NCBI GenBank assembly: GCA_043778625.1
Contig: JAYWFU010000064.1
Coordinates: forward strand, 1 to 7,390
Direction: 5' to 3'
Origin: JACMRI01 sp043778625
GTDB taxonomy: Bacteria; Bacteroidota; Bacteroidia; UBA4408
Length of the DNA: 7,390 nucleotides
In this document: piece by piece, positions 1 through 7,188 of the stretch
Position numbering within the stretch: the stretch's first letter is position 1
Layout of the letters: every line of letters starts with the position of its first letter
Program-made: the position numbers and the translations under genes
The notes under the pieces: model-generated
Database searches by the model: none
The model's input: the letters and a program-made list of their open reading frames with translations, nothing else
Told to the model about the DNA's origin: nothing

Positions 1-506
1 GTTGATATTGCGAATACGTCCCACACCAATGCTGAGTTAAAATTTACCCATAACGAACCAAACTGATTAGGTAATGGTAGTGGCCAGTACGCTAACCACG
101 GACGACCCATGTGCGACACAATAAAACTAGCAGCACATATTACTGCAAAAATAGTCATAGCCTCTGCCGAACGGTTAATAGATAAACGCCATTTTTGACG
201 AAACAATAATAATACTGCCGAAATTAACGTACCTGCGTGCCCAATACCTACCCACCATACAAAGTTGGTAATATCCCAAGCCCAGCCAATGGTTTTATTG
301 GTTCCCCAAGTACCTAAACCTGTACCTAAAGTATAGCTTACACAAGCTATCCACCATAACAGACATATTGATGCTACTGTAAATGCAGCATACCATAGTT
401 TGGTAGGTTTTTGTTCAATTGGGCGACAAATGTCTTCGGTAATGTCATGCAAAGTCTTATCCTGTAAGATAAGCGGCTTGCGTAGTGGCGATTCGTAATG
501 TGACAT
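1..506 (-). CDS. actC: Alternative complex III subunit ActC, NrfD-like quinol-oxidising membrane subunit (5' part; runs off the window)
   Basis: My translation from the ATG at 506 gives 168 complete codons with no stop before base 1, so only the N-terminal third or so of a protein usually near 450-480 residues is present. ActC is an integral membrane subunit of ACIII that binds and oxidises menaquinol. Family hallmarks are visible: the start MSHYESPLRKPLIL, the stretch HDITEDICRPIE (20-31), a first membrane span at about 37-59, then WGTNKTIGWAWDITNFVWW (67-85) followed by GIGHAGTLIS (87-96), which lies in the second span. A third span is at about 117-133, followed by SHMGRPW and LWVNFNSALVWDVFAIS at the edge. 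His90 lies in the GIGHAG motif near the expected quinol site. The gene follows actB after 35 nt and is almost certainly cotranscribed with it. The NrfD/PsrC family also serves other complexes, but the ActA-ActB context settles the assignment. Confidence 0.96.
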   Translation of the reverse strand, partial: MSHYESPLRKPLILQDKTLHDITEDICRPIEQKPTKLWYAAFTVASICLLWWIACVSYTLGTGLGTWGTNKTIGWAWDITNFVWWVGIGHAGTLISAVLLLFRQKWRLSINRSAEAMTIFAVICAASFIVSHMGRPWLAYWPLPLPNQFGSLWVNFNSALVWDVFAIS

Positions 507-512
507 TGATAT

Positions 513-528
513 AAAGTTAAAAAGTTAA
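513..528. repeat. Two-copy 8-bp tandem repeat in the actC leader
   Basis: The unit AAAGTTAA occurs twice without a gap (513-520 and 521-528), within the 35-nt actB-actC spacer. On the mRNA it is a pyrimidine/A-rich leader ending seven bases before the actC ATG. No Shine-Dalgarno sequence is visible. It may simply be AT-rich spacer; no function can be assigned. Confidence 0.5.
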
Positions 529-541
529 AATATAGTTACTC

Positions 542-3500
542 TTAATTATGGTGTTCGGTAGTAGTAGCGTGTGCATCGTGTGTACCTTCAGCGTGTGCTT
601 CGTGTCCAGCCTCTACAAAAAACTTAGTACCCTCGTTGTTACGAATTTTTGTTTGGTAGAATACTGAGGGTTGTACGTTTAATTCTTCTAACAAATGGTA
701 CATTCTATCGTCTTGCTTTTCTTTTGAAACCTGGGCCGTTGCATCGTTATTATCTCCAAAAATAATAGCTCCAGTAACGCATGCTTGCTGACAAGCCGTT
801 TTAATTTCGCCATCAATTGGACGACGGCTTTCCTTCTTCGCTCTCAATTTACCCTCTTGAATACGCTGAATACACATCGAACATTTTTCAATAACACCAC
901 GTGTACGCACTGTTACTTCAGGGTTTAGCACCATGCGTTCTACTTCGCCTAACATGGTGTAATCAAATTTCTCGTTCTCGGTATAACGAAACCAATTAAA
1001 ACGGCGCACTTTGTACGGACAGTTATTGGCGCAATAACGTGTGCCTATACAACGATTATAAGTCATTTGGTTTAATCCTTCTGAACTATGTGTGGTAGCT
1101 AATACTGGGCAAACGTTTTCGCAAGGCGCGTGGTTACAGTGTTGGCACATTACAGGTTGAAACACTACCGATGGGCTTGCCGAGGCAACTTCCATATCCA
1201 AGTAGTTACCAATCATACCTTTTGTACCTTTTTCTTGGCTTGAATCCGACGAGTAGTAACGGTCGATACGCAACCAGTGCATTTCACGACCACGGCGAAT
1301 TTCGTCCTTACCTACCACGGCAATATTATTTTCGACATTACAAGCAGTAACACAATCGCCACAACCCACACACGAATTTAAATCAATACTCATGTTCCAA
1401 AAGTGATTTGGACGCTCATGACCTGGTAAACTTGGCGTAGCCCATAAATCCATTACTTCGGCCGATTTACGCTCTACTTTTTTACCATCTTTCATTACAA
1501 ATAACTCACGTTCGTTACCTGCTTTATTGTCTTTTTTGTACTCAGCTAACGATGCTTCATGTATGATATGACGCCCCATTAAGGTTTGATGCGTTTGCGT
1601 AGTAGCTACAATAGCTTTGTCCACCTCAGTGCTTCCTACTGTAATATTTGTATTTAAGTACGAATAATTTCCGTTTTCGGATTTTACCAATGCGTAAGCA
1701 TCAACCCCTACGTTATTACCTACCTTACCCGCTAAGGTACGACCGTAGCCTAAGGCTAAGCCAATGGTATTTTCTTTTTGTCCTGGCGATGGAAACACTG
1801 GTACTTTTACTGACTTTCCGTTTACCGAAATTTCAATAACTGACATTTTAGATTCTTGCTCTAATAATCTCGTTAAGCCCATTGCTTTCATTTGCACTGG
1901 ACTCATAGTTACGTAGTTGTCCCACGTGGCTTTAGTAATAGGGTCAGGTAACTCTTGTAACCAGGGGTTGTTAGCTAGTGTACCTGTGCCTAAGTTAGTT
2001 TGGTAAAACACTACCTCCCAAGCACCACCTTTGGTAGCTGCTATCTTAGTAGCCGCCTCTGCTAAACCTGCACCACAATTAGCTCCGCACGAAGCGGTTG
2101 AAGCTGCTGGTGTTGCGGTAGTTATTAAACCATCGTGTAATGCTTTGTTCCAAAATGCGGTAAACGAGCCTTCGCCGTTAGCGCCAAAACTTGTTTCCCA
2201 AGTATTTTGTATGGTAGTATAATAGTTTTTGGTTGCCCCTGCTAATTTCAATAATGTATCTTGAAACTGACGAGTTTTGCCTAGCGGCTGAATGGTAGGT
2301 TGTTGTAAGGCGTATACACCTGCCGATGGATTAAAATCGTTCCACGATTCAAGGAAGTTACTATCAGGTAAAATATATTCGCACAATGAGGCGGTTTCAT
2401 CGGCTCTGTCGGCAGTAGCTATCCGCAAGCCTACCTTAGGTAGTGCTGCTGCAAATGCTTTGTTAGTATAAGCTGGATTACAACCATTAATAATTATTGC
2501 ATCGACTTTACCACTTGCCATTTCGGCTATTAATGCTTCAAACGCAGCATCATCGCCTTGAAATAAGTTAGAGTGGTTGTCCACATCCACCGTAACACCT
2601 ACGTTACCTAAGTTTACGTTTATTCCGTTTACTATTTTTTGTAAGTTAACATCGTTAGCACCGCACACTACTAATGATTTGCCTTTGGTAGCTACTAATT
2701 CCTTAGCCAAAACAGCTATTTCTTTAGTAAATTCAGTTGGTGATGCCGTTAATGTAGTTGTACCTTGTAATTTAGCAATTTCGTTGTATAAATTTACTAA
2801 AACTGCTCCGTATTGCGATGGCTTAGTTTGAAAACGATAATCAGCGTTAGCACCCGTTAATGACATAATAGCTTCAAACGAAACTAACTTTGACATGGTT
2901 GGATTTTCTTTAGTTGGCTTACGGTTTTTAGCGTAATCGGATTTGTAAGTAGTAGCATCTAACCATGTACCCAAGAAGTCAGCTCCTACTGAAACTATAA
3001 CTTGTGCATTGTTAAATTTATAGGCAGGAATAACGGCTTTGCCAAAACAAAACTCGTTGGCTTTAGCTATTGCGTTATACGAAATAGCATCGTTAGTAAT
3101 GTGTTTAGCAGATGGATATTTAGCGGTAAACTCCGCAACAACTGCTTTAGTTGAAGGCGAAATTACGGTAGGAGTAACCAAACGAATATTAGTGGCTTTG
3201 GCTAGCTTTGCAGTAACCTCGGCATCGGCTTTGTCCCACTCAATGGCAGCACCACCTTTGGTAGCGTTGCGTAAACGAGCCGAATCATATAACGAAAGTA
3301 CTGAAGCCTGCACACGAGACGAAATGCCTTTTACAGTACCTTTTTCGTTGTATTCAAACTTAATAGGACGACCCTCACGAGTTTTGACCAATAATGAGGC
3401 AAACTCGTTACCGTCGTAATACGCTGATGCATAGTACGAAGACACACCTGGAGTAACCTCTTCGGGTTTGTTAACATACGGAATAACATTGCGTACTGGA

Positions 3501-3718
3501 GTTTCGCAAGCCGCAAGAGATGCTGCTGTAACGCTAAAGCCCATATACTTTAAAAAATCACGACGATTAGTGCCTGAACTGTCCTCGCCAGTAGCATCAG
3601 CGTTTGTCAATGCTTCAAAAGGAATAGGTTCAGCAAATTCGTTCATTTGCTTTTTGATAAACTCGGGATTGTTTTGTAAATCCTCGATGCTTTTCCAGTA
3701 TTTTTTGTTAGTACTCAT
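542..3718 (-). CDS. actB: Alternative complex III subunit ActB: Tat-exported protein fusing a molybdopterin-oxidoreductase-like domain to a four-cluster Fe-S domain
   Basis: The protein has 1058 residues from the ATG at 3718. A longer frame opens at 3736, but MSTNKKYWKSIEDL is the usual family start. A twin-arginine motif NRRDFLK (51-57) lies about 50 residues in, as in Bacteroidota 'TAT-variant' proteins, and is followed by a hydrophobic stretch ending in LAAC (68-71), a lipobox-like site. Residues 72 to about 750 resemble the molybdopterin oxidoreductase fold; in ACIII this part is known to carry no Mo cofactor. Residues 775-1000 form the ferredoxin-like part, with cysteine sets 783/786/789/793, 858/861/866/870, 890/896/900 and 946/949/976/980. 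The third set reads CIGTRYC, with Thr893 in place of a cysteine, which is the expected [3Fe-4S] site; the others should hold [4Fe-4S] clusters. It relays electrons from ActC towards ActA. The C-terminus is His-rich (1039-1057). It follows actA by 75 nt. Confidence 0.97.
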   Translation of the reverse strand: MSTNKKYWKSIEDLQNNPEFIKKQMNEFAEPIPFEALTNADATGEDSSGTNRRDFLKYMGFSVTAASLAACETPVRNVIPYVNKPEEVTPGVSSYYASAYYDGNEFASLLVKTREGRPIKFEYNEKGTVKGISSRVQASVLSLYDSARLRNATKGGAAIEWDKADAEVTAKLAKATNIRLVTPTVISPSTKAVVAEFTAKYPSAKHITNDAISYNAIAKANEFCFGKAVIPAYKFNNAQVIVSVGADFLGTWLDATTYKSDYAKNRKPTKENPTMSKLVSFEAIMSLTGANADYRFQTKPSQYGAVLVNLYNEIAKLQGTTTLTASPTEFTKEIAVLAKELVATKGKSLVVCGANDVNLQKIVNGINVNLGNVGVTVDVDNHSNLFQGDDAAFEALIAEMASGKVDAIIINGCNPAYTNKAFAAALPKVGLRIATADRADETASLCEYILPDSNFLESWNDFNPSAGVYALQQPTIQPLGKTRQFQDTLLKLAGATKNYYTTIQNTWETSFGANGEGSFTAFWNKALHDGLITTATPAASTASCGANCGAGLAEAATKIAATKGGAWEVVFYQTNLGTGTLANNPWLQELPDPITKATWDNYVTMSPVQMKAMGLTRLLEQESKMSVIEISVNGKSVKVPVFPSPGQKENTIGLALGYGRTLAGKVGNNVGVDAYALVKSENGNYSYLNTNITVGSTEVDKAIVATTQTHQTLMGRHIIHEASLAEYKKDNKAGNERELFVMKDGKKVERKSAEVMDLWATPSLPGHERPNHFWNMSIDLNSCVGCGDCVTACNVENNIAVVGKDEIRRGREMHWLRIDRYYSSDSSQEKGTKGMIGNYLDMEVASASPSVVFQPVMCQHCNHAPCENVCPVLATTHSSEGLNQMTYNRCIGTRYCANNCPYKVRRFNWFRYTENEKFDYTMLGEVERMVLNPEVTVRTRGVIEKCSMCIQRIQEGKLRAKKESRRPIDGEIKTACQQACVTGAIIFGDNNDATAQVSKEKQDDRMYHLLEELNVQPSVFYQTKIRNNEGTKFFVEAGHEAHAEGTHDAHATTTEHHN

Positions 3719-3793
3719 AATGTATCTTGATAGCAACTATTGTTTAAAAATCTTTCGTTTGTTAGGGTAATCGGGTACTGTAATTCTACAATT

Positions 3794-5035
3794 TTAGTAG
3801 TGGCACTTAGAGCATTCTAACCCTCCTATCTTAGACACCGTTAGTGGCTGACCTTTGTACTTAACCGCTAACTTATCGTGTAACTCTTTGTAATAACCGT
3901 TACCTTCCATTTTAACTTCAGTTTCGCGGTGGCAATTAATACACCAGCCCATTGTAAGTGGTGAGTGTTGGCGTATGGTGTCCATTTCTTGTACTGGCCC
4001 GTGACATTTCTGACATTCTATTTTACCTACCGCTACGTGTTGGGAGTGGTTAAAATAAGCGTGATCGGGCAAGTTATGTACCTTAATCCATTTAATTGGT
4101 TTAGGATTATTACCATACGTATCTTTTTCAGGATTATAATCTAAAGCGGCGTAAATTTTAGCAATTTCAACTTTTCCGTAGGTAGGACCTTCTTGTATGT
4201 ACTTATGGCAGTTCATACACACGTTAGCCGATGGTACACCCGCTGCCTTACCACGCTCAGCACTACCGTGGCAATATATACAGCTCACTGCGTTTTTTCC
4301 AGCGTGTAATTTGTGCGAAAACTTAATAGGCTGTTCTGGCTGGTAGCCTTCGTAGATACCTATGCCCGAAAGAGTGTTCCAGCCTACTACTGATAGATAA
4401 GCCACAATAACCAATGAACCTACGGCCACTAGTTTTTTGTTATGCGACATCCAGTTTTTTATCTTCTGACCAACAGTACCTTCAAACTCTTGCGGCAATA
4501 TCTCACCCGTTTGCTTGGCATCTACTTTAATTAAGGTTTTACGTACCGTACTTAGTACTGCTAACAATAATGCGAATAAAATACCTAGACCTACTAATAT
4601 ATAATTTAAAGTTGAACTGTCGGACGCTGTACCTGTACCCGCAGTAACATCTGCTACCACTGCTGCGTCAACTGGTGCTTTGTAGTCTGCTACATATTTT
4701 AATATAGAATCAATGTCTTTATCAGATAGGGCAGGAAACAAAGTCATTGCCGATTTGTTGTACTGATTGTATAAATCATTAGCGTAAGCATCGCCCGAAG
4801 CTAGTACCGCTTTATTGTTTTTAATCCATTTGTATAATAGAGCTTTATCTTTCCAACGACCTTCAACACCTTTTAAACCTGGCCCTACTACTTTTTTGTC
4901 GGATGGGGCGTGGCACGATTTGCAGTTTCCGTTAAATAGTTTTTCGCCATCTCGAGCAATTGCTGTAAAACTTAAAAATACTGCTGTAATTACTAATAAA
5001 AATTTACTCATATTGGCTTTTGTTGCTGATTTCAT
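3794..5035 (-). CDS. actA: Alternative complex III subunit ActA: membrane-anchored cytochrome c with a monoheme domain fused to a pentaheme domain
   Basis: The 413-residue protein contains six CxxCH heme-attachment motifs. An N-terminal signal (about 9-27) leads to a monoheme cytochrome c domain (CKSCH 38-42, likely distal ligand Met97 in SAMTLFP). A Ala/Thr/Ser-rich linker (about 122-140), a span at 143-164, a cytoplasmic loop with basic residues and a second span at 201-220 follow. The periplasmic pentaheme part has CIYCH 252, CMNCH 273, CQKCH 341, CINCH 365 and CSKCH 408, the last one residue from the C-terminus. The pentaheme part with its anchor matches ActA of ACIII, which accepts electrons from ActB and passes them towards the terminal oxidase. 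The monoheme domain resembles the separate ActE-type cytochromes. Two starts are possible: Met1 (5035), or Met9 (5011), which gives a more compact signal peptide. A -7-like element lies 29 bases upstream of 5035, so the gene may have its own promoter. Confidence 0.95.
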   Translation of the reverse strand: MKSATKANMSKFLLVITAVFLSFTAIARDGEKLFNGNCKSCHAPSDKKVVGPGLKGVEGRWKDKALLYKWIKNNKAVLASGDAYANDLYNQYNKSAMTLFPALSDKDIDSILKYVADYKAPVDAAVVADVTAGTGTASDSSTLNYILVGLGILFALLLAVLSTVRKTLIKVDAKQTGEILPQEFEGTVGQKIKNWMSHNKKLVAVGSLVIVAYLSVVGWNTLSGIGIYEGYQPEQPIKFSHKLHAGKNAVSCIYCHGSAERGKAAGVPSANVCMNCHKYIQEGPTYGKVEIAKIYAALDYNPEKDTYGNNPKPIKWIKVHNLPDHAYFNHSQHVAVGKIECQKCHGPVQEMDTIRQHSPLTMGWCINCHRETEVKMEGNGYYKELHDKLAVKYKGQPLTVSKIGGLECSKCHY

Positions 5036-5064
5036 TGTGTTATGATATCTATTTATTTCGATTA

Positions 5065-5072
5065 CAAAAATA
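5065..5072 (-). promoter_or_regulatory. Bacteroidota-type -7 promoter element (TAnnTTTG) upstream of actA
   Basis: The minus strand reads TATTTTTG here, an exact match to the TAnnTTTG consensus used by the Bacteroidota primary sigma factor. A start site about 7 bases downstream would give a leader of roughly 22 nt to the ATG at 5035. I found no convincing -33 TTG at the usual spacing. The 123-nt ctaB-actA gap is otherwise AT-rich, with one short imperfect dyad after the ctaB stop. The consensus is short and AT-rich, so chance matches occur. Confidence 0.5.
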
Positions 5073-5158
5073 TAGTAATGAATGATTTTTGACTATTTTA
5101 TTGACAAATAAATGACAATTATTTATAATTTATAATTATTCTAAATAAGGGTTTTGTT

Positions 5159-6010
5159 TTATACTTTATCAATACACATCGCTATTTGAATTAATGGTAG
5201 AAAGAAAAAGGAACTAAACATTAAAACGGTTACTTTTTTGGTATCGAGACTGGTATAAAAATCAAACGCTAAGTAAGCAAAAGCAATGCTTGAAAACACC
5301 ATAAACACAGCTGAATACATTCCGCTTATACCAAATACATAAGGTAATAGCGCCATTGGAATTAGTGCAATAGAATAAATAAGTATTTGACGGGCAGTAA
5401 ATTTGTCGCGTTTACCTGAGGGTAGTAGGTAGAAGCCCGCACGTTCGTAATCATCAGAACTCTTCCAAGCTATTGCCCAAAAATGCGGAAATTGCCATAT
5501 AAACTGAATGCTAAACAATACCCAAGGTTCGATACTTTTCATTGTGCCAGTAGCTGCAATTGCGCCTAATAAGGTGGGTAATGCGCCAGGGAAAGCACCT
5601 ACAAACACCGCAAAAGGTGTGGTGCGCTTGAGCGGTGTATAAAGCACAGTGTATAAAAATACGGCTATGGCTCCCATAAAACCACATTCAAAATTAATAA
5701 AAAACAAAAGTACGGTACCTACCACAGCCAGTATACCCGCTGCTACAGCGGCCTGTAGCTCAGTAAGCGCGCCTGTAACCAAGGGGCGTTGGTTGGTACG
5801 AATCATTAATTTATCTAAATCTTTTTCAATAATTTGATTAATAGCATTGGCCGCACCCGTAACCATAAAGCCACCAATGGCAAGCAAAAGTATAATGTGC
5901 AATTGCACCGTTTGCACTAAGGTTGTGTAACACAATACAGCAGAGAGTACCACCGTTAAGTTGAGTTTAAATTTAATAAGTACGCCGTAAGCTTTGAGGG
6001 TTTGTAACAC
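5159..6010 (-). CDS. ctaB: Protoheme IX farnesyltransferase (heme O synthase)
   Basis: The 283-residue polytopic membrane enzyme is of the UbiA prenyltransferase superfamily and transfers a farnesyl group to heme B to make heme O, the precursor of heme A or the cofactor of heme-copper oxidases. The first Asp-rich motif is clear: N58, E62, D64 and D66 followed by MIRTNQRPL (69-77), the heme O synthase version of the prenyl-diphosphate/Mg site. The second is SSDDYERAGFYLLPSGK (184-200), preceded by FPHFWAIAW (174-182). About eight to nine hydrophobic spans cover the length, which is near the family norm. The start is GTG at 6010: no in-frame ATG is visible just upstream, and the N-terminus YGVLIKFKLNLTVVLSAV aligns by eye with family N-termini. 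A promoter-like element lies about 40 bases upstream. No ctaA follows; the next gene is actA, 123 nt on. Other UbiA members (chlorophyll, quinone) are less likely given the motifs and context. Confidence 0.95.
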   Translation of the reverse strand: MLQTLKAYGVLIKFKLNLTVVLSAVLCYTTLVQTVQLHIILLLAIGGFMVTGAANAINQIIEKDLDKLMIRTNQRPLVTGALTELQAAVAAGILAVVGTVLLFFINFECGFMGAIAVFLYTVLYTPLKRTTPFAVFVGAFPGALPTLLGAIAATGTMKSIEPWVLFSIQFIWQFPHFWAIAWKSSDDYERAGFYLLPSGKRDKFTARQILIYSIALIPMALLPYVFGISGMYSAVFMVFSSIAFAYLAFDFYTSLDTKKVTVLMFSSFFFLPLIQIAMCIDKV

Positions 6011-6048
6011 GTTGCGGTAATTTTTATAATGAGTAATTAACGATGCTA

Positions 6049-6056
6049 CAAATGTA
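6049..6056 (-). promoter_or_regulatory. Bacteroidota-type -7 promoter element (TAnnTTTG) for ctaB
   Basis: The minus strand reads TACATTTG, an exact match to TAnnTTTG. The predicted start site near 6042 leaves a leader of about 30 nt to the GTG at 6010. A clear -33 TTG is not seen. It is placed to drive the ctaB-actABC cluster. Confidence 0.55.
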
Positions 6057-6135
6057 TGCTTTTGTTTGAAGAAAAACTTAGCCTAGAAAACTCATGGTGA
6101 ATTTAAACTTTACCCCCTCATTCAAACGAACTTTG

Positions 6136-6143
6136 TATGTTTG
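6136..6143 (+). promoter_or_regulatory. Bacteroidota-type -7 promoter element (TAnnTTTG) for the plus-strand membrane protein gene
   Basis: The plus strand reads TATGTTTG, an exact TAnnTTTG match, about 60 bases before the ATG at 6205. With the minus-strand element at 6049-6056 it makes a divergent promoter pair about 80 bases apart. The leader contains a four-codon frame (MKKI, 6181-6195) and A-rich sequence, with AAAGAG directly against the ATG, too close to act as a normal ribosome binding site. Confidence 0.5.
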
Positions 6144-6204
6144 TGTAGCAACAATTTAACGAGTTGTAAATTATTATATTATGAAAAAAATATAAACTAA
6201 AGAG

Positions 6205-6606
6205 ATGAATAACAAAATTGACGGTGACTTAAAAATAGCAATTTCTGGGATTCTAATTTTGCTGAGTGTTGCATTTATTTCTTTTAAATCAAGCGCATTA
6301 ACTACACCTATAATTTCATTAAATGTGGTGGCGTTAATTGCAGGCATTATTTTTCAAGCACGACAATTATCAAAAAACTGGACAGCACTATTACTAACAG
6401 TTTTCTTTACTTTATTAGTTAGTTTTATAACGATGATGCCCAGTAAAAATGAAGTAGTGTATAATTTAGAAAAACATCTTAATCATTTTCCTTATTGGTT
6501 CATGGGGCTATTTTCATTGATGTTTTACATATCAAATGAAGAAAAAATAGTTGTAAAACTAACTGAAGGAATTACATTGCTACAATCAATCGTTGTTATT
6601 TATTAG
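6205..6606 (+). CDS. N-terminal half of the interrupted membrane protein (133 residues, about four to five spans)
   Basis: This is the part that would be translated from the ATG at 6205 (MNNKIDGDLK) if the amber codon acts as a stop. It has hydrophobic segments at about 9-27, 34-52, 59-78 and 95-110. A fifth begins near 120 and is truncated at VVIY by the stop. It has no signal peptide cleavage site, cysteine motif or recognisable domain. It follows the promoter-like element at 6136-6143 and has no clear Shine-Dalgarno sequence. Function unknown. A stop falling inside a hydrophobic segment makes a complete, purposeful product of this length less likely. Confidence 0.5.
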   Translation: MNNKIDGDLKIAISGILILLSVAFISFKSSALTTPIISLNVVALIAGIIFQARQLSKNWTALLLTVFFTLLVSFITMMPSKNEVVYNLEKHLNHFPYWFMGLFSLMFYISNEEKIVVKLTEGITLLQSIVVIY

Positions 6607-6651
6607 TGTGTAGATTTTGGCATAACTTCTATTAATGGTTTCTTTTTCAAT

Positions 6652-7188
6652 TTGCTACTCGTGGTTGGTTTACTTCTTTCGTTATTTGCTATTTTCAACG
6701 CATTTACTTATTTCATTCTATCTAGAACAATACGACTGGTATTGAGTATATGTAGCTCTTTGATAATGCTGTTACTAGCTTGTGATAATATTTACAGGGT
6801 TCACCAAAATGAACAGTTAGAAAACGTAACAAACTTGACTGATGGTATATACATTTTTTTACAGTTTTTTTTGCTAGGAGTATCTTCTATTTATATTGTT
6901 CAAAACATAACAATGCTAATTGGTTTCTTACCTGTAAAAACTAATTTTTTAAATGATCAATATTTTACTGATGTTGATAGGCTAGTAGAAAAACATATAG
7001 ACCGCTATTCTGATAAGCAAGTAAGTATTTTACATTCATTATTTTGTGTGTTATATACTTGGAGTTTCTTTACTTTAAATTACTGTTTTCAATTTTTACC
7101 TCGCAACCTTGCTATTTGGATCGTTCTAGCAAGTTTCCCGTTTATTTTATGGTGTTATGAATCAATTACCAATAACAGTAAAATTTAA
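6652..7188 (+). CDS. C-terminal half of the interrupted membrane protein (frame open after the amber codon)
   Basis: The frame continues that of the upstream half. Independent translation would need a rare TTG start at 6652, which lies inside a hydrophobic span, or the ATG at 6766, which lies inside the next span; neither has a visible ribosome binding site. The 178 residues hold about five to six hydrophobic segments, the polar loop around NDQYFTDVDRLVEKH, and a Trp-rich end (WIVLASFPFILWCYE). No family is recognised. Best read as the downstream remnant of one gene, not a separate gene. Confidence 0.35.
   Translation: MLLVVGLLLSLFAIFNAFTYFILSRTIRLVLSICSSLIMLLLACDNIYRVHQNEQLENVTNLTDGIYIFLQFFLLGVSSIYIVQNITMLIGFLPVKTNFLNDQYFTDVDRLVEKHIDRYSDKQVSILHSLFCVLYTWSFFTLNYCFQFLPRNLAIWIVLASFPFILWCYESITNNSKI

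Larger units (their letters stand above)
6205..7188 (+). pseudogene. Polytopic membrane protein gene of unknown function, interrupted by an in-frame amber codon
   Basis: One frame is open from the ATG at 6205 to the TAA at 7186-7188 except for a single TAG at 6604-6606, i.e. 327 codons with the stop at codon 134. The 15 codons after the TAG (CVDFGITSINGFFFN) join smoothly to the downstream hydrophobic sequence without any frame change. The whole would be a 9-10-span membrane protein: spans near 9-27, 34-52, 59-78, 95-110, one around the stop, 146-171, 176-193, 214-242 (one or two), 273-297 and 300-318. A hydrophilic loop at about 243-272 contains NDQYFTDVDRLVEKHIDRYS. I do not recognise the family. 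The stretch is visibly AT-richer than the act genes, and an insertion sequence starts 36 bases after its stop. The most likely reading is a recent nonsense mutation; a sequencing error or two cooperating polypeptides are alternatives. Confidence 0.65.

Noticed and set aside
3039..3419. Plus-strand open frame of 126 codons opposite actB
   Set aside because: It lies wholly within actB, which has clear family motifs, and its translation shows no domain. The same holds for the other plus-strand frames at 1648-1839, 2031-2222, 2577-2831 and 3468-3770, and those opposite actA (4815-5045) and ctaB (5649-5837).
542..3718. ActB as a catalytic molybdenum enzyme such as nitrate reductase, formate dehydrogenase or polysulfide reductase
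   Set aside because: The fusion of the two domains in one chain, the ActA and ActC neighbours and the CIGTRYC motif fit ACIII, whose molybdopterin-like domain is known to lack the cofactor. No N-terminal Fe-S motif or catalytic Cys/Sec context is seen.
5100..5158. Terminator between ctaB and actA
   Set aside because: Only an AT-only imperfect dyad (AATTAT / ATAATT arms on the minus strand) is present in very AT-rich sequence, so a stable hairpin is not expected.
6181..6195. Four-codon frame (MKKI) in the leader as a regulatory leader peptide
   Set aside because: It is too short and A-rich to separate from chance, with no attenuator-like hairpin following.
6604..6606. The TAG as a pyrrolysine codon
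   Set aside because: Pyrrolysine use is not expected in Bacteroidota, the protein is not a methylamine methyltransferase, and no pyl genes are in the window.
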